Shown here in pieces: positions 56,969 through 64,000 of a DNA stretch of 64,000 nt. Location of the stretch: contig NZ_VFIA01000031.1 of assembly GCF_014282275.1 (NCBI RefSeq), positions 1-64,000 of the forward strand, in the 5' to 3' direction. This stretch comes from Spirosoma utsteinense. GTDB taxonomy: Bacteria; Bacteroidota; Bacteroidia; Cytophagales; Spirosomataceae. The position numbers and the translations under genes were made by a program. How positions within the stretch are numbered: the stretch's first letter is position 1; every line of letters starts with the position of its first letter. Below the pieces are notes generated by a model, which saw nothing but the letters and a program-made list of their open reading frames with translations, was not told the DNA's origin and did not search any database.

Positions 56969-58165
56969 TTAACTCAGCCGATCTTTAAAACTTTCGTAGC
57001 CATACGTCCGGATCAATTCAAACCGGTCGTCGGTTGTCAACATACCAATGGCTGGCAGATTGACCCCATTGAACGTCGTCGTTTTTACCATCGTATAGTG
57101 GATCATATCGTCGAAGACGAGCGTATCGCCAATTTCCAATGGCTTGTCGAACGAGTAATCGCCCATAAAATCACCGGCAAGGCAGGTCATACCACCTAAC
57201 CGGTAGGTAGGTTTGCCTGCTACCGGTTCGTGATAGGCAGAAAGAATGCGTGGTTTGTAGGGCATCTCAAGTGTATCGGGCATATGGGCCGCGAAGGAGG
57301 TGTCCAGAATTGCTACGTCGATTCCCTGGCTGTTGAGCACGTCGAGTACCGTGGAAACCAGTACGCCCGTTTGCCAGGCAATGGCCGAGCCAGGCTCCAT
57401 AATTATATCGACGTTATATTTCTCGCGGAATGCCCTGAGCAGACCAATCAGGTGCTGGGTGTCGTAGCCTTCGCGGGTCATGAGGTGGCCTCCGCCGAGG
57501 TTTACCCATTTTGCCTGATGGAGCAATTCTCCAAACCGGCTTTCGAGCGCGTCGAGCGTGCGTTCCAGCGTAAACGAGTCATTTTCGCAGAGGGTGTGGA
57601 AGTGAATACCGTCCAGTCCATCCGGTAATTGATCGGGCAGTTGATCGCGGGTGGCACCCAGGCGGGAACCCGGCACACAGGGATTGTACATGTCGGTGGC
57701 CACTTCCGAATATTGCGGATTGACCCGGATGCCGCAACTGACAGTTGATGCCGGTACGTGTTCGTCGCTGTTTGCCGCCAGTTGATGTTGGTTGTACTGC
57801 GCCACACGTCCGCTGAAGCGTTCCCACTGACTCCAGGAATTGAACGTCAAGTGACTGCTGCGCTGAAGTACCTCATCGAAATCCTGATCCTGATAGGCCG
57901 GGATGTAGGTATGCGCTTTTACATCCATGTATTCGTTGACGAGCTTTATTTCGTTGAGTGAACTGGCGGTTGCTCCGCTCAGGTACTCACGAACGATGGG
58001 AAAGGCGCTGTACATCGAGAAGCCTTTCAGCGCCAGAATGATGGTCACTCCGGCTGTTTTCTGCACCGAGTCGATCAATTCGAGGTTTCGGCGAAGCTTG
58101 GCTTCTTCCAGCACGAAGCAGGGGGATGGAATCGTATCCAGATGCGGCTGTAAGGTCATATTCAT
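56969..58165 (-). CDS. nspC: Carboxynorspermidine decarboxylase
   Basis: A 398-residue PLP-dependent fold-III decarboxylase that forms norspermidine or spermidine from the carboxy precursor. The lysine that binds PLP is in TIILALKGFSMYS (about 41-53). Later motifs are GIRVNPQYSEV, FHTLCENDSFTLERTLDALE, WVNLGGGHLMTREGYD (about 240-255), IIMEPGSAIAWQTG and GMTCLAGDFMGDYSFD with the cysteine that takes part in the second site. It belongs with the dehydrogenase at 59297, with tonB lying between the two. A TACCTTTG element touches its start. Confidence 0.93.
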   Translation of the reverse strand: MNMTLQPHLDTIPSPCFVLEEAKLRRNLELIDSVQKTAGVTIILALKGFSMYSAFPIVREYLSGATASSLNEIKLVNEYMDVKAHTYIPAYQDQDFDEVLQRSSHLTFNSWSQWERFSGRVAQYNQHQLAANSDEHVPASTVSCGIRVNPQYSEVATDMYNPCVPGSRLGATRDQLPDQLPDGLDGIHFHTLCENDSFTLERTLDALESRFGELLHQAKWVNLGGGHLMTREGYDTQHLIGLLRAFREKYNVDIIMEPGSAIAWQTGVLVSTVLDVLNSQGIDVAILDTSFAAHMPDTLEMPYKPRILSAYHEPVAGKPTYRLGGMTCLAGDFMGDYSFDKPLEIGDTLVFDDMIHYTMVKTTTFNGVNLPAIGMLTTDDRFELIRTYGYESFKDRLS

Positions 58166-58169
58166 ACCA

Positions 58170-58177
58170 CAAAGGTA
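58170..58177 (-). promoter_or_regulatory. Candidate -7 element touching the nspC start
   Basis: CAAAGGTA reads TACCTTTG on the minus strand, an exact TAnnTTTG, only four bases before the ATG at 58165. If used, the message would start at or near the ATG, that is, be leaderless or start at the second ATG (58159). Confidence 0.35.
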
Positions 58178-58262
58178 AGCAAACTAATGCCTGCTCTGTC
58201 GCGGGTAGTTCGGTGGATAATCGATCCCGAACAGAATTGGCAGGATGAATAAGTAAGGATAA

Positions 58263-58335
58263 CCACTACCAGGGGCTACGCCCACTGGCAGGGTTATCTG
58301 CTCGCCCTGCCAGTGGGCGTAGCCCCCGGTAGTGG
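58263..58335 (-). terminator. 31-bp GC-rich inverted repeat after tonB
   Basis: Arms 58263-58293 and 58305-58335 match at 30 of 31 positions around an 11-nt loop. It is much more GC-rich than the other palindromes. It lies between tonB and nspC on the same strand, so it should limit read-through from tonB into nspC. Confidence 0.75.
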
Positions 58336-58368
58336 CAGGGTTGATGGGTTAATTTCACTTACTGTATT

Positions 58369-59193
58369 CTATTCCAGTGTGAAGGAGATGGGTAGGTTGT
58401 ATTTTACCCGTACCGCCCGGCCCGACTGCTTGCCAGGTCGCCAGTTGGGCATCTTCCGAATTACCCGAACGGCTTCTTCATCGCAGCCGAAACCAATACC
58501 TTTCAGCACCTGGATATCGGTCAGGCTACCGTCTGTGTTGACAACGAAGCTCAGGAACACCTTACCTGATACACCCGCGCTGGCGGCTGCCCGTGGATAG
58601 TTCAGACTCCTGCTCAAAAAGGTGCGTAGCGCGTCCAGGCCGCCAGGGTATTGGGGTTCCTGCTCAACAGCGACGAACACATCCTCCGTTCGGGGCGCTA
58701 CCTCAAGCGCTTTCTCATCGGCCGTTGCCGCACTGGCCTCGGGTGGAGCAATGACGTCAACATCGCCCGTACCGTCGGCGGTTAGCGGTCCGGAGGTTGC
58801 ATCCTGAAGATCGTCGGTAGTGGGTGGCAGGGCATCCTCGACCACATCAGCTTCGGGCATGACAATAGGCACCAGGTTCCGCACGGTATTGACCGCCGGT
58901 GCCTGCTCAACAGGGGGTAGGGGGCGTTCGGCTGGCGGTTCTGTCAGCTCGATGATGTCGGCCTGTACCATAATGTCTGTATTGGCCAGCTGATCGCCCG
59001 GCCAGATCCTGCTGTACAAAGTTGGTGCGTACAGGCCTGCCAGAAATAAACCGACGCCCAGTCCCAGTGCAAGGGTGAGCGTCGGTCGGTAATGCTGGCG
59101 CAGGTTAAAGGCACCATAAGCCCGGTTGCGGGATTGAAAAATGATTTCGTCGTAGGTCAGCGCTACCGTATTGGACGAGTTGGGGTTGAGCAT
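58369..59193 (-). CDS. tonB: Energy transducer TonB
   Basis: A 274-residue TonB of the Bacteroidota type. The N-terminus carries YDEIIFQSRNRAYGAFNLRQHY (about 15-36; trimmed here to its core), then a membrane segment at about 40-62, a Pro/Glu/Ala-rich periplasmic spacer (about 80-185) and the TonB_C domain: PQYPGGLDALRTFL (about 190-203), GKVFLSFVVNTDGSLTDI and GCDEEAVRVIRKMPNWRPG. It links the proton motive force to outer-membrane receptors. No ExbBD is adjacent. It lies between the two polyamine genes. Confidence 0.92.
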   Translation of the reverse strand: MLNPNSSNTVALTYDEIIFQSRNRAYGAFNLRQHYRPTLTLALGLGVGLFLAGLYAPTLYSRIWPGDQLANTDIMVQADIIELTEPPAERPLPPVEQAPAVNTVRNLVPIVMPEADVVEDALPPTTDDLQDATSGPLTADGTGDVDVIAPPEASAATADEKALEVAPRTEDVFVAVEQEPQYPGGLDALRTFLSRSLNYPRAAASAGVSGKVFLSFVVNTDGSLTDIQVLKGIGFGCDEEAVRVIRKMPNWRPGKQSGRAVRVKYNLPISFTLE

Positions 59194-59296
59194 GGTACCG
59201 GATGTTTATCAGTGTACCGGGTAGATGCCTACGTCAACTCAATTCCACAAAACGATCTGTGGCTTGTTCCCTCTTTTCACGAAATCGCCGTAACAC

Positions 59297-60511
59297 CTAT
59301 ACCGGATATTCGTGCGGCAGGGGTATATCGATGCGCTCCTGAACGGGTAAGCCCTGCTTGTTCATCTGCTCGATAAATGGATCGGGGTCAAGCTCTTCGC
59401 AGTTCCAGACACCGGGTTTCATCCAGACACCGGTCAGAATGAGCATCGCGCCAATCATGGCCGGGACTCCCGTTGTGTAGCTTACCGCCTGTCCGCGCAC
59501 CTCACGGTAGGTTTCGGCATGATCGCAGTTATTCCAGATAAAATAGGTCCGGTCGGCACCGTCCTTCATTCCTTTGATCTGACAGCCGATACTCGTCTGG
59601 CCGGTGTAATTCTCCCCAAGACTTTCGGGGGCTGGTAACACCGCCTTCAGAAATTCGAGTGGGATAACATTCATACCCTGAAACGGTACCGGATCGATGC
59701 GGGTCATACCCACATTTTGCAGTACTTCGAGGTGGGTCAGGTAGGCCTGTCCGAAGGTCATCCAAAACCGCGCCCGCTTTAGAGTCGGAAAGTTTTTGAC
59801 CAGCGATTCCAGTTCTTCGTGATAAAGAACATAGGATTCCCGCTCACCGATCTCCGGGTATTCAATGGCTTTATGGATGCTCATGGCCGGTATCTCGATC
59901 CACTCCCCGTTCTCCCAGTAACGACCGGGCTGGGTAATCTCGCGAATGTTGATCTCGGGGTTGAAGTTGGTCGCAAATGCTTTGCCGTGGTTGCCGGCAT
60001 TGCAGTCGACGATATCCAGGTAGTCCATCCGGTCGAAATGATGCTTATTGGCGTAGGCGGTAAACACCTGTGTAGCACCGGGATCGAAACCACAGCCAAG
60101 CAAAGCCATCAATCCTGCTTTTTCGAAACGCTCTTTATAAGCCCATTGCCAACTGTATTCAAATTTAGCAACGTCTTTGGGCTCGTAGTTGGCCGTGTCC
60201 ATATAATGTACACCGGCTTCCAGACAAGCGTCCATGATGGGCAAATCCTGATAAGGCAGGGCTACATTGATAACGAGCGTTGGCTCGAAAGACCGAATCA
60301 GCGCTACCATTTCGGGCACCACGTCGGCATCGACCTGCGCCGTTTGAATGGTCACCCCGTGCATTTCCTGAATCTCGGTTGCAATCCGGTCACATTTTGC
60401 CTTTGTGCGGCTGGCCAGCATAATCGTGGTGAAGACGGTACTGTTCATCGCACATTTGTGCGCCACGACGCTTCCTACGCCACCTGCTCCAATAATGAGC
60501 ACATTTGCCAT
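59297..60511 (-). CDS. Carboxynorspermidine dehydrogenase (saccharopine-dehydrogenase family)
   Basis: A 404-residue NADPH-dependent enzyme that condenses aspartate semialdehyde with a diamine to make carboxynorspermidine or carboxyspermidine. The Rossmann loop is VLIIGAGGVGSVVAHKC (about 4-20). The family segments GVHYMDTANYEPKD (about 94-107), GCGFDPGATQVFTAY (about 135-149) and DIVDCNAGNHGKAFATNFN are present. It pairs functionally with nspC, in the route that most Bacteroidota use instead of SpeDE. A TATCTTTG -7 element lies 38 nt upstream. It is separated from nspC by tonB. Confidence 0.92.
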   Translation of the reverse strand: MANVLIIGAGGVGSVVAHKCAMNSTVFTTIMLASRTKAKCDRIATEIQEMHGVTIQTAQVDADVVPEMVALIRSFEPTLVINVALPYQDLPIMDACLEAGVHYMDTANYEPKDVAKFEYSWQWAYKERFEKAGLMALLGCGFDPGATQVFTAYANKHHFDRMDYLDIVDCNAGNHGKAFATNFNPEINIREITQPGRYWENGEWIEIPAMSIHKAIEYPEIGERESYVLYHEELESLVKNFPTLKRARFWMTFGQAYLTHLEVLQNVGMTRIDPVPFQGMNVIPLEFLKAVLPAPESLGENYTGQTSIGCQIKGMKDGADRTYFIWNNCDHAETYREVRGQAVSYTTGVPAMIGAMLILTGVWMKPGVWNCEELDPDPFIEQMNKQGLPVQERIDIPLPHEYPV

Positions 60512-60548
60512 GTAGTTCGTTTTTATAGTTCAAAAAATAACCTGGCTG

Positions 60549-60556
60549 CAAAGATA
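60549..60556 (-). promoter_or_regulatory. Candidate -7 element for the carboxynorspermidine dehydrogenase
   Basis: CAAAGATA reads TATCTTTG on the minus strand, exact TAnnTTTG, 38 nt before the ATG; TTTT lies at the -33 position instead of TTTG. Confidence 0.5.
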
Positions 60557-60745
60557 GACAAAGTCAGGAAGCCGCTAAAAATATGGCGTAAACCGGAATC
60601 AGCCAGAAAACCGCTTAAATGGAACACGCAAGCTCAATCGCTACAAAGGCAACGGCCCACCCGCGTACCCGACATTCGGGAATAGGCAATGATCTGAGAA
60701 CTGAAAAACAGGAAAGTGGTTCATTTACAAATCATTGCGTCATGA

Positions 60746-60777
60746 TTGACTTTCGAAACAAAGATTTAGTATATTTG
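60746..60777 (+). promoter_or_regulatory. Promoter of the first WapI-like gene
   Basis: TTG (60746-60748), 21 nt, TATATTTG (60770-60777, exact TAnnTTTG). The ATG is 56 nt further on. Confidence 0.55.
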
Positions 60778-60833
60778 TTAAGTAGGGTATTAGCCTATTC
60801 ATCAATGAAAGAACATTACTCAATCTAACCGCT

Positions 60834-61265
60834 ATGAAACTACGATCTTCCTCCGGCTCATTCGAATTATCCATCCTCGGCTACGGGAGCGACGTTGCTC
60901 ACTGGCGTGAACGTAACAATTTACTGTGTCGATTTTCTACCAGCTGGCGTCAGCAAACCGATTCACAGTCAGTGCCCCTGAAAACCTGGGAGGTGAACCG
61001 GCTGCTCAACGGCCTGAAAGCACTCTGGACCAGAGCCGCCAACCGCATCGATTTGACTTTTTCTGAGCCCGGACTTAGTGTCGAGGCTTCTGCGTTGCCC
61101 AATGAGAAATACCGGCTGCAGATTCAGTTAGACCACGCGCTTACGCCAGCCTGGCATAACTATCCTGATGTTCCTGTAGAGTTGAATCTATTGCTCAACC
61201 GTGCCCAGTTGCAGGAAGCGATCGACCAGCTATCGGGTCAGTTAGCCAGCTATCCTGAGCGGTGA
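60834..61265 (+). CDS. Small protein resembling WapI-type immunity proteins, copy 1
   Basis: A 143-residue cytoplasmic protein without signal peptide. It reads FELSILGYGSDVAHWRERNNLL (about 11-32), then RFSTSWRQQTDSQSVPLKTWEVNRLLNGLKAL, LTFSEPGLSVEASA and LNLLLNRAQLQEAIDQLSGQL. This order (FELxxLGY, DxN-L, TWEVxxLLxxL, FxEPxLxF, final helix) recalls the WapI family of immunity proteins that protect against polymorphic toxins. The second gene at 61394 has the same pattern at about one third identity. No toxin is adjacent. Both are probably stand-alone immunity genes or house-keeping proteins of the same fold; the assignment is from memory and uncertain. Confidence 0.55.
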   Translation: MKLRSSSGSFELSILGYGSDVAHWRERNNLLCRFSTSWRQQTDSQSVPLKTWEVNRLLNGLKALWTRAANRIDLTFSEPGLSVEASALPNEKYRLQIQLDHALTPAWHNYPDVPVELNLLLNRAQLQEAIDQLSGQLASYPER

Positions 61266-61298
61266 ACAAGGAGCCGTTTGTTACTTTATGAACAGAGA

Positions 61299-61330
61299 TT
61301 TGTATTTACTAACGTATATACCTATCTTTC
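61299..61330 (+). promoter_or_regulatory. Promoter of the second WapI-like gene
   Basis: TTTG (61299-61302), 20 nt, TATCTTTC (61323-61330, one mismatch from TAnnTTTG), 63 nt before the ATG. The two paralogues thus appear to be transcribed separately. Confidence 0.55.
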
Positions 61331-61393
61331 TGCCGTGTATCTCTATGTGCTTAGATTACAAACACTCCCCCTTTACACATACACGTGTAGTCT

Positions 61394-61837
61394 ATGTTAT
61401 TGATCGGCCAGCGCAGCTTTTTCGAGCTCAACATCCTTGATTACGAACACGCGCCGGACAGCTCCTCGCTGGCTGATCGGAATTTGTTGTGGGTAGCGGT
61501 GCGGTCGGGTTGGCAACATCACCAGTCTACATCTACAGCGGCAATTCTGCACACGTATGAGGTTGAAAAATTGCTCAACTGGCTTCGTTTGCTGCACACT
61601 ACTGGCCGCTCTCAGAATCGTTTGTTATTCAATGAGCCTTGTCTGAGCTTTGAATGTATTTCGGCCGATTCCGATGAGTTTCTGTTGCAAATAAAACTTG
61701 CCTTCGAGGTCGCACCCGACTGGCACGACGACCCATTTTCTCCTTTCTGGTTACCGGTAGTTATTCCAAAACGGAAGTTGTTGGAGGCTATCAATCAATT
61801 GTCGGACCAGTTCCTCAGTTTTCCGGTACGTCGATGA
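61394..61837 (+). CDS. Small protein resembling WapI-type immunity proteins, copy 2
   Basis: A 147-residue paralogue of the gene at 60834: SFFELNILDYEHAPDSSSLADRNLL matches the opening, HTYEVEKLLNWLRLLHTTG the central helix, LLFNEPCLSFECISAD the next strand, and PKRKLLEAINQLSDQFLSF the last helix. It has its own promoter, and 128 nt separate it from copy 1. A tandem duplication with strong divergence is likely, as seen among immunity genes. Confidence 0.55.
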   Translation: MLLIGQRSFFELNILDYEHAPDSSSLADRNLLWVAVRSGWQHHQSTSTAAILHTYEVEKLLNWLRLLHTTGRSQNRLLFNEPCLSFECISADSDEFLLQIKLAFEVAPDWHDDPFSPFWLPVVIPKRKLLEAINQLSDQFLSFPVRR

Positions 61838-61906
61838 GGTTACCACTTGGTAACATCATTGGCATTATACATATTTGTAGCCAGACTATAAATTCGGTAG
61901 ATTTAT

Positions 61907-61933
61907 AGTATTAATACTGCAGCCCGAATCGGG
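61907..61933 (+). promoter_or_regulatory. Palindromes upstream of the TetR gene
   Basis: AGTATTAATACT (61907-61918) is a perfect 12-bp palindrome and CCCGAATCGGG (61923-61933) is a second one, both within 70 nt ahead of the TetR gene. Such sites are typical for TetR autoregulation; no clear promoter -7 element is identified. Confidence 0.4.
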
Positions 61934-61975
61934 TTTGTACACACACGCCTAATTTAAAACATAAACAGCATCAGT

Positions 61976-62626
61976 ATGAAAGTTGTCAAGCGTAGAAATC
62001 GCCAGATGACCATGGAGCGCATCCTCCGCGCAATGGGCGATGTCATGGCTGAACGGGGGACAGAAAAGGCAGGGATTAATGCCGTAGCTGAACGGGCTGG
62101 CGTTAACAAGGTGCTTATTTACCGCTACTTCGGTGGATGGAACGGGCTGCTGGAAGCCTATGTCCAGCGTGGATTCTTCCTGTCGATGTTCAATGAGAAG
62201 TTTCTGGAGTCAGTGCCGGAGTCATTGCCCGTCGAGAACCGAAGTAAGGTATGGTCAGAGTATACCATTCAGTTTATGCGCGAATTCCGGGCCCGTAAGC
62301 CATCGCAGGAATTGATCCGGTGGGAGATGAGTCATGGCGAAACCGAACTGGCCCGCCGTCTGGCCGAATTTCGCGACCAGTCCTACAAAGACCTGGTCGA
62401 CAAACTAGCTCCCTATTCGGATTATGACCCCATCGCCATTACCAGCCTGATGATAGCCGCTGTCACGCATATGGTACTGATCAGTAGCCAGCGGGATAAA
62501 ATAGTAGATATTGATCTGCGCTCGGAAGCAGGCTGGGAACGGTTGGAAACCGCTATCCGGCGCATCTATTCCAGCCTTAATTTTGCCCTGGAGCGCGAAA
62601 GCACCAGGAAAGTAGAGGTTAAGTAG
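61976..62626 (+). CDS. TetR/AcrR family transcriptional regulator
   Basis: A 216-residue repressor. The helix-turn-helix is in ERILRAMGDVMAERGTEKAGINAVAERAGVNKVLIYRYFGG (about 14-54; only the outline is given), with KVLIYRYFG the recognition helix. The remaining 150 residues are the helical ligand domain and cannot be assigned. It is 283 nt ahead of the monooxygenase gene on the same strand and probably controls it. Confidence 0.9.
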   Translation: MKVVKRRNRQMTMERILRAMGDVMAERGTEKAGINAVAERAGVNKVLIYRYFGGWNGLLEAYVQRGFFLSMFNEKFLESVPESLPVENRSKVWSEYTIQFMREFRARKPSQELIRWEMSHGETELARRLAEFRDQSYKDLVDKLAPYSDYDPIAITSLMIAAVTHMVLISSQRDKIVDIDLRSEAGWERLETAIRRIYSSLNFALERESTRKVEVK

Positions 62627-62908
62627 CCAGTCCCATTTCTATAAGGCGTGTATCAGGTCTGATTTGGATAGTATACCAGATTAGCCAGATATACGCCTGT
62701 TCCAGTTAAAGGCTCTCTATTTCAGCCCCAATCGTCATTGATCTTTTTACATGAATCGATGCGTGGGCCGTGGCGGGCATGGCTGACCCACGTAGCCTCA
62801 GCAGGTGCTGCAAATAAAACGGGGGATGGCCCTGAGCATGTGTACGTAGCGAAGTAGCCGAACGTATAGTTGAGGTAGTTTTACCACGATAAAATCTGCC
62901 ACTGATTT

Positions 62909-64000
62909 ATGACTCCACAGGTCGACGTTGCTATAATCGGGGCTGGATTTGCTGGTCTGGGCGCGGCTATCCGGCTGAAACAGCGTAGGGGTACCTCGTT
63001 TATCGTGTTCGAGCGGGCGGCTCAAGTGGGTGGTACCTGGCGCGATAATGTCTATCCGGGATGCGCCTGCGACGTTCCTTCCCACCTCTACTCGCTGTCG
63101 TTTGCGCCCAACCCGAATTGGTCCCGGATGTACTCGACCCAGCCCGAAATTTTTGCTTACCTCAATGATATCGTCGACACCTATCAACTGGCTTCTGCCA
63201 TTCGATACAATACCGATATTATCCACACGGCGTTTTCTGAATCTGCTGGTTTCTGGACGCTGACCGATCGGGCTGGCGGCCTGACAACGGCCCGCGTCGT
63301 TATTGGCGCTATTGGACCCCTTAACCGGCCGAGTATGCCAACACTGGCCGGGCTGGATACGTTTACCGGTAAGGCTTTTCATTCCTCAACGTGGGATACT
63401 ACCTGTGAGCTGGCCGGTAAACGGGTTGCCGTCGTTGGAACGGGGGCCAGTGCTATCCAGATCATTCCCCAGATAGCGCCTATCGTGGAGCAGCTGACCG
63501 TTTTTCAGCGGACGGCCCCCTACATAACGGCTCGTTCTGACCGGGCCGTTTCCTCAACCGAACAGCGGCTGTTTCGCCGGTTGCCCCTGTTACAGCAGGC
63601 TTACCGGTCAGGTATCTACTGGTTGAATGAACTGCGGGGTCTGTCATTCCTTGGTAATGAGACCTTTAATAAACTGGGTACCCGGCTAGCGCTCAGACAC
63701 CTCTACGCATCTATCAGCGACCCTGTACTACGGGCAAAGGCAACCCCTGCCTATAAGCTGGGTTGTAAACGAGTGCTGGTGTCAGACGACTATTACCCAG
63801 CCCTGACCCGGTCTAACGTCGACCTGGTGACCGATTCGATCGAGCGGGTTACGCCGACTGGTATCCTGACAAAAGACGGTACGGAACGGCCTGTCGATGT
63901 ACTTATCTTCGGTACTGGCTTTGTCGCTTCCGAAATCATCTGCGATCTTCATATCGTGGGTCGGCAGGGCCGCAACCTCTTCGACCAATGGCTGGCAACA
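62909..64000 (+). CDS. Baeyer-Villiger-type flavin monooxygenase (partial, runs off window)
   Basis: The first 364 codons of a flavin-dependent monooxygenase. The FAD loop is IIGAGFAGLGAAIRL (about 9-23), followed by GGTWRDNVYPGCACDVPSHLYS (about 43-64; partly quoted). The Baeyer-Villiger fingerprint FxGxxxHxxxW(P/D) is visible as FTGKAFHSSTWD (about 152-163). The second nucleotide loop is VGTGASAIQIIP (about 176-187), and ATG-like TGFVASE comes near residue 340. The substrate is unknown; typical ones are ketones or steroids. A TetR regulator precedes it. Confidence 0.88.
   Translation, partial: MTPQVDVAIIGAGFAGLGAAIRLKQRRGTSFIVFERAAQVGGTWRDNVYPGCACDVPSHLYSLSFAPNPNWSRMYSTQPEIFAYLNDIVDTYQLASAIRYNTDIIHTAFSESAGFWTLTDRAGGLTTARVVIGAIGPLNRPSMPTLAGLDTFTGKAFHSSTWDTTCELAGKRVAVVGTGASAIQIIPQIAPIVEQLTVFQRTAPYITARSDRAVSSTEQRLFRRLPLLQQAYRSGIYWLNELRGLSFLGNETFNKLGTRLALRHLYASISDPVLRAKATPAYKLGCKRVLVSDDYYPALTRSNVDLVTDSIERVTPTGILTKDGTERPVDVLIFGTGFVASEIICDLHIVGRQGRNLFDQWLAT

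Larger units (their letters stand above)
60512..60833. promoter_or_regulatory. 322-bp intergenic region between polyamine genes and the WapI-like pair
   Basis: Holds two divergent promoters (60549-60556 minus and 60746-60777 plus). The region between is AT-rich and without a coding frame; the open frame at 60619-60828 has no recognisable feature. Confidence 0.5.

Noticed and set aside
1604-58335. The long palindromes as copies of one mobile element (REP or MITE)
   Set aside because: Arms differ in sequence at almost every site, and there are no target-site duplications or shared ends; only short words recur.
60619-60828. 69-codon plus-strand frame upstream of the WapI-like pair
   Set aside because: It overlaps the promoter at 60746-60777 and has no recognisable residues.
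1-64000. CRISPR arrays, tRNA or rRNA genes, transposases, integrases
   Set aside because: No regularly spaced direct repeats with unique spacers, no conserved tRNA T-loop or rRNA segments and no DDE or tyrosine recombinase motifs were seen on reading both strands.

Overview
The window looks like a chromosome segment of a Cytophagales bacterium (phylum Bacteroidota), probably close to Spirosoma. This is an inference from roughly half G+C content, many TAnnTTTG promoter -7 elements (the Bacteroidota housekeeping sigma pattern), few purine-rich ribosome binding sites, a Bacteroidota-style TonB with a conserved N-terminal YDEI-type motif, the alternative carboxynorspermidine route for polyamines, and the Bacteroidota arginine-cluster GNAT protein with its C-terminal cysteine cluster. 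About 55 protein genes fill the window. I saw no tRNA, rRNA, CRISPR array, transposase or integrase.

Layout. 1-1.6 kb: a two-gene anti-phage-type unit (AAA ATPase plus RloB) whose RloB is cut to 61 codons. 1.6-6.7 kb: ispF, an M16 peptidase, a secreted TPR-like protein and dnaX, which carries an A10 tract just where a short gamma-type product would end. 7.2-12.7 kb: a complete sugar ABC importer operon (lipoprotein binding protein, two permeases, a lipoprotein alpha-barrel glycosidase-like protein, MalK-type ATPase), unusual in a phylum that relies on SusCD. 12.8-20.5 kb: K+ channel, AmpG-like MFS, GNAT acetyltransferase, secreted Ntn-hydrolase acylase, small secreted protein, photolyase. 20.5-26.7 kb: three tandem lytic transglycosylase paralogues and recQ. 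26.8-33.4 kb: a Lys/Ala-repeat secreted protein with a PBCV basic adaptor tail, hemA, a histidine kinase, a lipoprotein, a LuxE-like adenylating enzyme and a sigma-54 activator without a DNA-binding domain. 33.9-45.8 kb: esterase, DUF2911, uvrB, Fe permease family protein, thioredoxin, ABC exporter, Gfo/Idh oxidoreductase, DUF3267 metalloprotease-like protein, tandem NIPSNAP, orphan alpha-E protein and an outer-membrane barrel. 45.9-50.7 kb: glycogen branching enzyme, an SDR and maltokinase. 51-58 kb: pgeF, GlsB-like protein, acyl-CoA dehydrogenase, and ugd plus uxs for UDP-xylose. 57-60.5 kb: nspC and carboxynorspermidine dehydrogenase with tonB between them. 60.8-64 kb: two paralogous small proteins resembling WapI-type immunity proteins, a TetR regulator and a Baeyer-Villiger-type monooxygenase that runs off the window.

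A recurring feature not explained by ordinary terminators is a set of very long, perfect or near-perfect inverted repeats (17-34 bp arms) at gene ends, several of them including the last codons of the gene. The strongest single observations are this palindrome family, the dnaX A10 tract with stops in both shifted frames, the truncated RloA/RloB defence unit, and the tandem WapI-like pair. I found no clearly new multi-gene system that the sequence alone would prove.
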